Assembly: GCA_002256425.1 (NCBI GenBank)
Contig: NKIZ01000001.1
Coordinates: 3,321,001 to 3,385,000 of the forward strand
Direction of reading: 5' to 3'
From: Alphaproteobacteria bacterium PA2
GTDB taxonomy: Bacteria > Pseudomonadota > Alphaproteobacteria > Caulobacterales > Caulobacteraceae
DNA: 64,000 nucleotides
The notes beneath the pieces were generated by a model. That model ran no database searches. It was not told where the DNA came from and was given only the letters and a program-made list of their open reading frames with translations. Of this stretch, positions 25,327 through 33,322 are shown piece by piece (position 1 is the first letter of the stretch; each line of letters opens with the position of its first letter). Both the position numbers and the translations under genes were made by a program.

Positions 25327-26400
25327 ATGACGCCCCTCCCCCCCGGCTCCACGCTTGGTATTCTCGGCGGCGGTCAGCTTGGACGCATGCTGGCCCAGGC
25401 GGCCGGGCGTCTTGGCTTCGACGTGGTCATACTGGAGCCGGAACCCGACTGTCCGGCGGCGCGGGTCAGCGCCCATGTGATCGCGACGGCCTATGATGAC
25501 CGCGAAGGCCTGGCTGAACTGGCCCGTCGCGCAGATGTCGTGACCTTTGAGTTCGAGAATGTCCCGGCCAAGGCCCTGGAAATCCTGGCGGAGCTGGGGG
25601 TTGAAACCGCGCCCTGCGCCCGCGCCCTGGCCACGGCCCAGGATCGCGTAGCCGAAAAGACCTTTCTGAACGCCGCCGGCGCGCCCACGGTCGCTTTTGC
25701 CCAGGCAGATACCCCCGAGGGTGCAATCGGGGCGGTGAAGCAAATCGGTGTTCCCTGCCTGATGAAGACCCGGCGGGAGGGCTATGACGGCAAGGGTCAG
25801 TCCTGGGTCGAACACCTCGCCAATGCCCAGGCGGTCTTCCACGCCCTCGGCGACCGGCCGGTGATCGTCGAGGCGCCCGCCGCCTTTGTCCGTGAACTGT
25901 CGATCATCGCGGCCCGGGGTCGCAAGGGCGAGATCGCAGTCTATCCCCTGGGCGAAAACCACCATCAGGCTGGGGTCCTGCGCCGGACCCTGGCGCCAGC
26001 CCCTGTATCACAGGCCCTTACCGACCAGGCCGAGCGCATAGCCGCCCAGATCCTGGCTGGCCTGGACTATGTGGGCGTCATCGGGATCGAACTGTTCGAG
26101 CTTGAGGACGGCCGCCTGCTGGTCAACGAGATTGCGCCGCGGGTCCACAATACCGGCCACTGGACCCAGGACGGGTGCGAGGTCGACCAGTTCGAACAGC
26201 ACATCCGGGCCGTCGCCGGCTGGCCCCTTGGCCCCACCCGGGCCCATGCGCAGATCGAGATGGAAAACCTGCTGGGGGATGATGTCGCTGACTGGGCCAG
26301 TCTCGCAGCAGAGTCCGACGCCCGGCTACACCTCTATGGCAAGCGCGAGGCCAAGGCGGGCCGCAAGATGGGTCACGTGAACCGGCGGATGCCGGACTAG
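25327..26400 (+). CDS. purK: N5-carboxyaminoimidazole ribonucleotide synthase PurK
   Basis: 357 residues; a GTG one codon upstream is also possible. ATP-grasp enzyme that carboxylates AIR with bicarbonate. N-terminal GILGGGQLGRMLAQAAG, ATP-grasp loop MKTRREGYDGKGQ, and metal-binding VNEIAPRVHNTGHWT are all intact. Eight bases after purE, one operon. Confidence 0.94.
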   Translation: MTPLPPGSTLGILGGGQLGRMLAQAAGRLGFDVVILEPEPDCPAARVSAHVIATAYDDREGLAELARRADVVTFEFENVPAKALEILAELGVETAPCARALATAQDRVAEKTFLNAAGAPTVAFAQADTPEGAIGAVKQIGVPCLMKTRREGYDGKGQSWVEHLANAQAVFHALGDRPVIVEAPAAFVRELSIIAARGRKGEIAVYPLGENHHQAGVLRRTLAPAPVSQALTDQAERIAAQILAGLDYVGVIGIELFELEDGRLLVNEIAPRVHNTGHWTQDGCEVDQFEQHIRAVAGWPLGPTRAHAQIEMENLLGDDVADWASLAAESDARLHLYGKREAKAGRKMGHVNRRMPD

Positions 26401-26405
26401 GCCGG

Positions 26406-27275
26406 TCAGGCTTCGGGCGGGATTTCCGAGAGGGCCTGCTCAAGCTCTGCAAAGCTGGGCTGGGACGCCGACGGCACGCTGCCGCGGCCGATTTCCACCG
26501 AGATCTGGGCGGCGTTGCCGTGCAGGTGGGCCACCAGGACCGACTGGATGATCTTGTAGAAGGCGCCGTCATCCTCAACCACGCCGGTGAGGCGTGATGC
26601 GAAGGGCGCCACCAGGCCATAGGCCAGGAACACCCCCAGGAAGGTGCCGACGAGGGCGCTGCCAATCATTTCACCCAGGACTTCCGGCGGCTCGGTGATC
26701 GAGCCCATGGTCTTGATAACCCCCAGAACGGCGGCGACGATGCCAAGGGCGGGCAGGGCGTCGGCCAGGTTCTGGATGGCGTGGGCGGGATGCAGAGCCT
26801 CGTGGTGATGCTTTTCCAGCTGCTTTTCCATCGCATCCTCGACCTGGTGCGGATCTTCCAGGTTCATGGTCATCATCCGCAGGGTGTCGCAGATGAAGTC
26901 GATGGCGAAGTGGTCCTTCATGATCTTCGGATAACGGGAGAAGATCGTGGAATCGTGCGGGTTTTCGATGTGGCTTTCCAGGGCGATGACGCCCTTGGAC
27001 TTCATGGTCTTGGTCAGCAGGAACAGCAGGGACAGGAGGTCACGATAGTCCGATGTCTTCCACTTCGGCCCGCCGAAGACCTTGCCCATGCCCGCGCCGC
27101 AGGCCTTGATGACCGTCATGGAGTTCGAAATCAGGAAGCTGGCCACGCCGGCGCCGCCGATCGCCATCATTTCGTGAGGGGCGGCATGAAGGATCACCCC
27201 CATGTTCCCGCCCGTCATGATGTAGCTGCCGAACACCAGGCCGAACAGCAAGACGATGCCGATTATCTGAAACAT
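26406..27275 (-). CDS. motA: Flagellar motor stator protein MotA
   Basis: 289 residues. Four membrane helices (residues ~1-22, 34-52, ~170-190, ~205-225) with a cytoplasmic loop containing the FICDTLRMM and 'ALPALGIVAAVLGV' segments typical of MotA. It forms the proton channel with MotB and contacts the rotor. motB is not adjacent here, as in other Caulobacterales where motA and motB are unlinked. Ends five bases from purK, convergent. Confidence 0.93.
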   Translation of the reverse strand: MFQIIGIVLLFGLVFGSYIMTGGNMGVILHAAPHEMMAIGGAGVASFLISNSMTVIKACGAGMGKVFGGPKWKTSDYRDLLSLLFLLTKTMKSKGVIALESHIENPHDSTIFSRYPKIMKDHFAIDFICDTLRMMTMNLEDPHQVEDAMEKQLEKHHHEALHPAHAIQNLADALPALGIVAAVLGVIKTMGSITEPPEVLGEMIGSALVGTFLGVFLAYGLVAPFASRLTGVVEDDGAFYKIIQSVLVAHLHGNAAQISVEIGRGSVPSASQPSFAELEQALSEIPPEA

Positions 27276-27334
27276 GCGGAAAGTCCGTCCCGACGAAATC
27301 TTACCGCACCATCGACATTAATGCTTAATGCCCG

Positions 27335-28693
27335 ATGACCATTTCGGGGTTTGCGGCGACCTCAACCCGGATTATCTGCATTCCCGTGACTGAAGCCAAA
27401 GCCCCGACCAGCGGTCTGCCCCGTTCGACATTCGCCATCATCTTCGGCGTGTCGCTTGCAACCGCCATGGGCAATACCGGCATGATCTCGGTATTGCCCG
27501 CCATAGGCCGGTCGATCGGTATTCCCGACCCGATGGTCGCGGCAATTTTCTCGCTATCGGCCCTGCTCTGGGCGTTTTCCTCGCCCTTCTGGGCGCGCGC
27601 CTCCGACAGGTATGGTCGCAAGCCCCTGATGATGATCGGCCTGAGCGGCTTCATGGTCTCCATGGCGGTCTGCGCCATGGTTGTGGCCTTTGGGCTGCGG
27701 CACATGGCGACCCCCCTGATCATTTTTGTATGTTTCCTTCTGGCGAGGGCGCTGTTTGGGCTGTTCGGCGCGGCGTCCAATCCCGCTACCCAGGCCTATG
27801 TGGCCGAGCACACGCCCCTGGAGCAGCGGACCCAGTCCATGTCCAGCCTGGCCGGCGCTTTTGGTCTGGGCACGGTGATCGGGCCCTTCATCGCGCCCCT
27901 GTTCGTCCTGCCCTTCATCGGCCTGGCCGGGCCCATGGCAGGCTTCTCGCTGATCGCCGCCGGCATGCTCTATGTTGTCTGGCGCTATCTGCCTGAGAGC
28001 CAGCACCGGCCGGAATGGACGCCGCCACCCAAGGAAGTGGACGGGGTCAAGGTCAAGCCCATGTGGCGGGATCCGAGGCTCACACCCTTCCTGATCTATG
28101 GCTTCATCGTCGCGGTCTGCCAGACGGCGCAGGGGCAGACCCTGGGCTTCCTCATCATCGACAAGCTGAAAATGTCGCCCACCCAGGCCCAGGGTTTCAT
28201 CGCCGTGGCCATGATGTTCGGCGCGGTCGCCGGTCTGCTGGCCCAGTGGGGCCTGATCCGCATGTTCGAAATGACCCCAAGGCAGCTCCTGCGCTGGGGT
28301 GTCGTTGTCGCGGCCGCCGGCAACCTGATCGTCGCCTTTTCACCCGACTACTGGACCGTGGTTGTTGGCTACGCCCTATCAAGCCTGGGGTTCGGCTTCG
28401 CCAGGCCGGGCTTTACAGCCGGCGCTTCACTGGCGGTGAACATGGGTGAGCAGGCCCGGGCAGCCGGCGCCATCGCGGCGGTAAACGGGGTCAATGTGGT
28501 GCTCGCCCCATTCTTCGTCTGGCTTTATGAGAAGATTCCCCCGGCCCCCTTCCTGCTCAACTTCACACTGCTCATGGCCATGCTGGTCTATGCCCTGCGC
28601 AATACACAGATGAGGGACGCCGACCCCAAGCCCACCACCCTGGAAGACACCAACCTCGCCACCCTGGAAAAGAACCAAGAAGGCGCGGGCTGA
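27335..28693 (+). CDS. MFS efflux transporter, TetA/drug:H+ antiporter-like
   Basis: 452 residues, 12 predicted helices. Motif A WARASDRYGRKPLMMIGL follows helix 2, and AYVAEHTPLEQRTQSMS with GLGTVIGPFIAP (motif C-like) lies in helix 5, marking the antiporter group. An alternative GTG start at 27386 would remove 17 N-terminal residues that look non-membranous. Substrate unknown. No regulator adjacent. Confidence 0.85.
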   Translation: MTISGFAATSTRIICIPVTEAKAPTSGLPRSTFAIIFGVSLATAMGNTGMISVLPAIGRSIGIPDPMVAAIFSLSALLWAFSSPFWARASDRYGRKPLMMIGLSGFMVSMAVCAMVVAFGLRHMATPLIIFVCFLLARALFGLFGAASNPATQAYVAEHTPLEQRTQSMSSLAGAFGLGTVIGPFIAPLFVLPFIGLAGPMAGFSLIAAGMLYVVWRYLPESQHRPEWTPPPKEVDGVKVKPMWRDPRLTPFLIYGFIVAVCQTAQGQTLGFLIIDKLKMSPTQAQGFIAVAMMFGAVAGLLAQWGLIRMFEMTPRQLLRWGVVVAAAGNLIVAFSPDYWTVVVGYALSSLGFGFARPGFTAGASLAVNMGEQARAAGAIAAVNGVNVVLAPFFVWLYEKIPPAPFLLNFTLLMAMLVYALRNTQMRDADPKPTTLEDTNLATLEKNQEGAG

Positions 28694-29971
28694 TCAGGGA
28701 ACCGGGACCTCGGCCTTGAGCAGGCCCACCATGGCCATGGACAGATAGCCGTCAGCCGTCATGCTCCTGGACTTCTGCCAGGCCCGAAGGGCGCTGCGGG
28801 TGTTGATCCCGACAACACCGTCAGGGGAACCCGGGTCAAAGCCCAGGGCGATCAGGGCCTTCTGGGCGCCGATCCGGTCGGCAAGGCTGAGCGGGGTCTC
28901 CACTGGCCAGGGGGTGGACAGGGGTCCAAGTCCCGAGAACCGGTCCGCCAGCAGACCCACAGCCAGGGCATAGGTGGTGGCGTTGTTGTAGGTCCGGATG
29001 GCGAAGTGGTTGGGGAAGAACAGGAAGATCGGGCCGCCAGCCCCGGTCGGCGCCGCCAGCATGGCCTTGGCTGACTGATCAGCGGCGCTCCAGCCCATGC
29101 CATCGGCCGGGCGAAGGCCAAGGTCGCCCCACCAGCCCGGAGTCTCCCGGGGACCCTCTGTCAGGCTGAAATCAAACCCCTGGGGGGCAAGGACTTCCCT
29201 CGCCCACCCCTGCCCCCGATTCCAGCCGCCCTTGGCCAGCAGGTTGGCTGCAGAGGCCAGGGCGTCGGGCGCCGACCCCCAGATGTCGCGTCGGCCATCG
29301 CCATCGCCATCCACGGCGGTGGAGAGGAAGGAGGTCGGTATGAACTGGGTCTGGCCCATGGCGCCCGCCCAGGACCCCACCAGTCGCGACCTGGGAAACT
29401 CGCCGGACCCGATAATCCGCAGAGCGGCCATCAGCTGGTCCTCGGCGAATTGCCGCCGCCGGCCCTGGGCGGCCAGGGTCGCCATGGACCGAATGACATC
29501 AAACCCGCCCAGCACGGCGCCAAAGCCGGTTTCCATGGCCCATACGCCCAGCAGGACATCGGCGGAGACGCCATAGGTCTTCTCAATGGGCGCCAGGAGG
29601 TCCGTCAGTTCCGCCCTCTTGCGGCGACCTATAGCCACCCGGTCGTCGGAAATCGCGCCCCGGACATAGTCGCTGAAGGGTTTGGCGAACTCTGGCTGGC
29701 GGGTGTCCAGGCTGTTGACCCGCGGATCAGGCAACAGTCCGGTGAGTTCGCGATCCAGGAGAGCAGCCGGCAGGCCGGCGCGGATGGCGCGGGTATAGAA
29801 ATCCCGGGCCCAGGTGTCGAAATCGGGATCGCCGGAGCGGGTTACCGGCGAGACCGGCTCTGGCGCGGTCGGAGTGGGCGGGGCGGGAACCGGCGAAACC
29901 GCAGGGGTCAGATCCGTTGAGGGGTCCGCACATCCGGCGACAAACAGGGCGATGAAGGTGCGGCGATCCAT
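28694..29971 (-). CDS. Lytic murein transglycosylase (SLT_2/MltB type) with peptidoglycan-binding domain, lipoprotein
   Basis: 425 residues. Lipobox FVAGC at residues 11-15, then a Pro-rich linker, then the SLT_2 catalytic domain: GVWAMETGFG with the catalytic Glu, and GSWAGAMGQTQFIPTSF. The C-terminal ~65 residues are a PG_binding_1 domain (LIALGFDPGSPDGVVGINTRSALRAWQ). It cleaves glycan strands with 1,6-anhydro ends at the outer membrane. Its stop abuts the convergent MFS gene. Confidence 0.92.
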   Translation of the reverse strand: MDRRTFIALFVAGCADPSTDLTPAVSPVPAPPTPTAPEPVSPVTRSGDPDFDTWARDFYTRAIRAGLPAALLDRELTGLLPDPRVNSLDTRQPEFAKPFSDYVRGAISDDRVAIGRRKRAELTDLLAPIEKTYGVSADVLLGVWAMETGFGAVLGGFDVIRSMATLAAQGRRRQFAEDQLMAALRIIGSGEFPRSRLVGSWAGAMGQTQFIPTSFLSTAVDGDGDGRRDIWGSAPDALASAANLLAKGGWNRGQGWAREVLAPQGFDFSLTEGPRETPGWWGDLGLRPADGMGWSAADQSAKAMLAAPTGAGGPIFLFFPNHFAIRTYNNATTYALAVGLLADRFSGLGPLSTPWPVETPLSLADRIGAQKALIALGFDPGSPDGVVGINTRSALRAWQKSRSMTADGYLSMAMVGLLKAEVPVP

Positions 29972-30044
29972 GGTGACAGCCTACCCATCCTGAAGGGCGC
30001 GCTCAATCAAAAGCCCGAAAAGACATGAGGCGCGTCAGCATTCA

Positions 30045-30073
30045 TTGACTCGCAACCGTGCAGCCCGTATACG
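30045..30073 (+). promoter_or_regulatory. Predicted housekeeping promoter for rpmJ
   Basis: TTGACT at 30045-30050, 17-base spacer, TATACG at 30068-30073. It lies 56 bases before the rpmJ ATG and leaves a ~45-base leader. Close to a sigma70-class consensus. Confidence 0.6.
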
Positions 30074-30128
30074 CGCCGCCTCAATCGCAACCCGGACGCC
30101 GACGTCCCGCGCCCAAGAAGATAGTGTT

Positions 30129-30254
30129 ATGAAGGTCAGAAGCTCGCTCAAAACCCTCAAGACGCGTCACCGCGATTGCAAGCTCGTGCGCCGCAAGGGC
30201 CGGGTCTACGTGATCAACAAGACCAACCCGCGCTTCAAGGCGCGTCAGGGCTAA
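30129..30254 (+). CDS. rpmJ: 50S ribosomal protein L36 (bL36, zinc-free YkgO-type)
   Basis: 41 residues, [20 protein letters not shown] then [20 protein letters not shown]. The zinc-binding C-x2-C...C-x4-H pattern of standard L36 is missing; only one Cys remains, so this is the zinc-independent form. A longer frame upstream covers the promoter and is rejected. Confidence 0.93.
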   Translation: MKVRSSLKTLKTRHRDCKLVRRKGRVYVINKTNPRFKARQG

Positions 30255-30278
30255 GCGGTCCGCGCCGGAGACCCGGAG

Positions 30279-30890
30279 ATGCCCAAGGCGGTACTCTGGG
30301 ATATCGGCAATGTCATGGTGCGGTGGAACCCCCGCACCCTCTACGACAGGATTTTTCCAGAACCGGTCCATCGCGACCGGTTTTTGTCGTCTGTCTGCAC
30401 CATGGACTGGCACGTCGCCCACGACCTTGGCGTCAGCTTCGCCGAGAATCGCGCCCGGCTCCTGCCGAAATTCCCCGAATACGAGGCCGAGATCACTGCC
30501 TGGGAAACCCGGTGGATGGAAATGTTCTCGGGCCATATCGAGGAAACCCGCCAGGCCATGGAAGACCTGCACGCTGCCGCCATTCCCCAGTTCGTCCTGT
30601 CCAACATGTCAGACGAGGTGTTTGAGGACATCACGGCCATCATCCCGGCCTGGAACCGGGTATCTGGCCATGTCCTGTCGGCCGAGACCGCCATACTGAA
30701 ACCTGACCCCAGAATCTTCGGGCAGGCCTGTGACCGGTTCGGCTTCACCCCGCAGGACATGCTGTTTGTGGATGACAGCGCCACGAACATAGCCGGAGCC
30801 CAGGCCCTGGGTTTCCACACCCATCACTTCACCGATCCGGCTGCGCTTGGCCCCGCCCTGGTGGAATTCGGCCTCCTGCCCGACCGGTAG
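30279..30890 (+). CDS. HAD-family hydrolase, YihX-like phosphatase
   Basis: 203 residues. HAD motif 1 LWDIGNVMVRW (nucleophile Asp8; the second acidic residue replaced by Gly as in YihX-like phosphatases), motif 2 Ser in VLSNMSDE, motif 3 Lys in LKPDPRIF and motif 4 FVDDSATN. The four-helix cap between motifs 1 and 2 fits subfamily IA. Likely a sugar phosphatase; substrate not known. It lies 24 bases after rpmJ. Confidence 0.87.
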   Translation: MPKAVLWDIGNVMVRWNPRTLYDRIFPEPVHRDRFLSSVCTMDWHVAHDLGVSFAENRARLLPKFPEYEAEITAWETRWMEMFSGHIEETRQAMEDLHAAAIPQFVLSNMSDEVFEDITAIIPAWNRVSGHVLSAETAILKPDPRIFGQACDRFGFTPQDMLFVDDSATNIAGAQALGFHTHHFTDPAALGPALVEFGLLPDR

Positions 30891-30994
30891 GGCCGGAACT
30901 CACAAGTTTTCGCGCAACCGGCTTTCCCTTGGGCGACTTGCGATCTAGGTTCCGCGGCTTTCCGTAACTTCCTTCCTGTGAGAGACTCCTTCCC

Positions 30995-31261
30995 ATGGCC
31001 GACGACGCCGCCCATTCCGACGTTCTGAACCAGGCGGCCCAAGGCCAGCTGAAGAGCATTATCGAGCGCATTGAACGCCTCGAGCAGGAAAAGTCCGAGA
31101 TCGCCGAGCAGATCAAGGAGGTCTTCGCCGAGGCCAAGGGCAACGGCTTTGACGTCAAGATCCTGCGCAAGGTGGTCCGTATCCGCAAGCAGGACCGCGC
31201 CAAGCGGATGGAGGAAGAGGCGATTCTGGACCTCTATCTCGCCGCCATGGGAGAAATTTGA
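30995..31261 (+). CDS. gapR: Nucleoid-associated protein GapR (DUF2312)
   Basis: 88 residues, almost entirely helical, with the family core [20 protein letters not shown] and [20 protein letters not shown]. GapR encircles overtwisted, AT-rich DNA ahead of replication forks and transcription in Caulobacter and helps chromosome replication and segregation. Overlaps the next gene by four bases (TTGA). Confidence 0.94.
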   Translation: MADDAAHSDVLNQAAQGQLKSIIERIERLEQEKSEIAEQIKEVFAEAKGNGFDVKILRKVVRIRKQDRAKRMEEEAILDLYLAAMGEI

Positions 31262-31572
31262 AACGCGGGCCACCAGACCCCAAGGCGGCCGCCAAGCGCG
31301 CCGCCCTGAACGCCCTCAAGCGCGCCCGCCGTCAGGCGGACCGCGCCGGGGTGAAGCTTTCCGATTGGGAAGGTGAATTCCTGGGCTCGGTCGAGGACCG
31401 GCTCAAGACATACGGCCGGGCCTTCGGAGACCCGGAGAAGGGCGGCCCCGGCCAGGCCCTGTCGGTCATGCAGCACGTAAAGCTGAAAGAGATCACGTCC
31501 AAGGCCAAGGGCGAGAAGAAAGACCTCCCGCGCCGGGGTTTCAGACGCAAGTCACCGCCACAGGCCGACTAG
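31258..31572 (+). CDS. Small basic protein co-translated with GapR, unknown function
   Basis: 104 residues from a TTG start that overlaps the gapR stop as TTGA, so it depends on re-initiation. Very Lys/Arg/Ala rich at the N-terminus ([20 protein letters not shown]) and again at the C-terminus ([12 protein letters not shown]), with an acidic middle. No known domain recognised; charge suggests nucleic-acid contact. Its 3' end overlaps the convergent tacA by four bases. Confidence 0.65.
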   Translation: MKRGPPDPKAAAKRAALNALKRARRQADRAGVKLSDWEGEFLGSVEDRLKTYGRAFGDPEKGGPGQALSVMQHVKLKEITSKAKGEKKDLPRRGFRRKSPPQAD

Positions 31573-33062
31573 GCCGATTTCTGGGCCAGCTCTCCGGACT
31601 CGCCCCCGGCGATACCGTTCAGCACCTCTTCCAGTCCCTGCTCGCGAACCTTGCGATAGAGGGTGGAGCGGCCGATGCCGAGGCGACGGGCGACCTCGCT
31701 CATGTGGCCGGCATAGATCTCGATGGCCAGCTGGATCAGGTCGCGCTCGATCTCTTCCAGGGTGCGCAGGTGGCCCCGGGCGTCAAGGATCTGGACCGGG
31801 CTGTCCTTGGGCATGTCGGCCATGAGCTCGCCCATGGTGGGCGGAGCCGAAGGCGGCCGCTCGTTCGCCAGTTCCGGCGTCGGGGCGGCGAGCCCGGATA
31901 TGGCGGGGAAGTCGTAGGGCTGCAGATAGGGGGCGTCGGCCAGGATGATGGCGCGATAGACCGCATTCTCCAGCTGGCGGACATTGCCCGGCCAGTCAAA
32001 GCCGGAGAGCAGGGCCAGGGTCTCGGCCGAGGCGCCGGCCACCGACTTGCCTTCTTCCACATTGAACCGGCGGATGAAGGTCTCCACCAGGGCCGGCACG
32101 TCCTCGCGACGCTCCCGCAGGGCCGGGGCCTCGATGGGGAAGACGTTCAGACGATAGAACAGGTCCTCACGGAACCGGCCCTCGCTGACCGCCTGGGTCA
32201 GGTCGCGGTTGGTAGCCGAAACAATGCGCACGTCGACCTTGATGGAGCGCTTGGAGCCGACAGGGTCGATCTCGCTCTCCTGCAGGGCGCGCAGCAGCTT
32301 GACCTGGATGTCCAGGGGCAGCTCGCCCACTTCGTCGAGGAAGAGGGTGCCGCCACTGGCTTCCTGGAACTTGCCCAGGTGCTTGTCGGTGGCGCCGGTG
32401 AAGCTGCCCTTTTCGTGACCGAACAGGATGGATTCCACCAGGTTCTCGGGAATGGCGCCGCAGTTGACCGCCACGAAGGGCTTGCCGCTGCGCTCGGATG
32501 AGCCATGGACCGCCCGGGCGATGACTTCCTTGCCGACGCCGCTTTCGCCGGTGATCAGGATGGGGATGGAGGACTTGGCCGCCCGCTCGCCCATGCGCTT
32601 GACCATCTGCATGGAAGCCGAGGACCCGACCAGGTCGGCGAAGGTGGTCTTGCCGCCGGCGTGCTTCTTCAGGCGCTCGACCTCACCCTTCAGGGCGCCC
32701 ATGGACAGGGCGTTGCGGATCGAGACGTTGATACGTTCCGGCGAGGCGGGCTTGACGAAGAAGTCGGTGGCCCCGGCCTGCATGGCCGCCACCACAATGT
32801 CGATGCCGCCGGATGCGGTGACCACGATGACCGGTTGGTTGAAGCCGCGGGCGCGTATTTCCTTCAGGGTGTCCTGACCCGACATGCCGGGCATGACCAG
32901 ATCAAGCAGGATGACGTCGCAGGCGCCGCCGGAGGTCAGGCGCGCAATGGCCTGATCGCCGCCCTCTGCCTGGACCACGGCGAAGCCGTCGCGCTCCAGG
33001 ACCGCCTGGAGAAGTCGCCGCTGTGTCGGGTCGTCATCGACGACGAGGACCGTTTTGGTCAT
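31569..33062 (-). CDS. tacA: Sigma54-dependent response regulator, TacA-like (NtrC family)
   Basis: 497 residues. Receiver domain with Asp54 in LLDLVMPG and Lys104 in FFVKPAS. AAA+ domain with Walker A GESGVGKE (172-179), sigma54-contact loop GSFTGA (219-224) and Walker B GGTLFLDEVGE. The C-terminal Fis-type HTH is HMSEVARRLGIGRSTLYRKV. In Caulobacter TacA is phosphorylated through ShkA-ShpA and drives stalk genes such as staR with sigma54. Position near gapR supports the name. The sigma54 loop has Ser where the consensus GAFTGA has Ala. Confidence 0.85.
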   Translation of the reverse strand: MTKTVLVVDDDPTQRRLLQAVLERDGFAVVQAEGGDQAIARLTSGGACDVILLDLVMPGMSGQDTLKEIRARGFNQPVIVVTASGGIDIVVAAMQAGATDFFVKPASPERINVSIRNALSMGALKGEVERLKKHAGGKTTFADLVGSSASMQMVKRMGERAAKSSIPILITGESGVGKEVIARAVHGSSERSGKPFVAVNCGAIPENLVESILFGHEKGSFTGATDKHLGKFQEASGGTLFLDEVGELPLDIQVKLLRALQESEIDPVGSKRSIKVDVRIVSATNRDLTQAVSEGRFREDLFYRLNVFPIEAPALRERREDVPALVETFIRRFNVEEGKSVAGASAETLALLSGFDWPGNVRQLENAVYRAIILADAPYLQPYDFPAISGLAAPTPELANERPPSAPPTMGELMADMPKDSPVQILDARGHLRTLEEIERDLIQLAIEIYAGHMSEVARRLGIGRSTLYRKVREQGLEEVLNGIAGGESGELAQKSA

Positions 33063-33243
33063 ATGAAAACACCCACCTGTACCGGACCTTCATCTGCCGG
33101 GGAGGACCCTGGGATGAGGCTCTTTGTGTCGCGATTTGATACAGGGCTTGGGTAAAGACCGGGTTTCGGAGTCATGAGTCGTGTCTTAACGCGGCGCTTT
33201 TTCCGGAATCGGCAAATGGCGCTGAATCAGACCCTCCTGACGC

Positions 33244-33258
33244 TGGGTCACGCCTTGC
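33244..33258 (+). promoter_or_regulatory. Candidate sigma54 promoter before the PQQ dehydrogenase gene
   Basis: TGGGTCACGCCTTGC has the essential GG and GC at the correct -24/-12 spacing and a full TTGC, but departs from TGGCAC at two central bases. It lies 65 bases before the ATG at 33323 and next to a sigma54 activator gene. By-eye match only. Confidence 0.35.
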
Positions 33259-33322
33259 CCTGAGCGGGCGTCTGGGCATATTGGCGGCAAGGTCGCGATG
33301 TCGATCGCCCAGGGAGGGGCCC

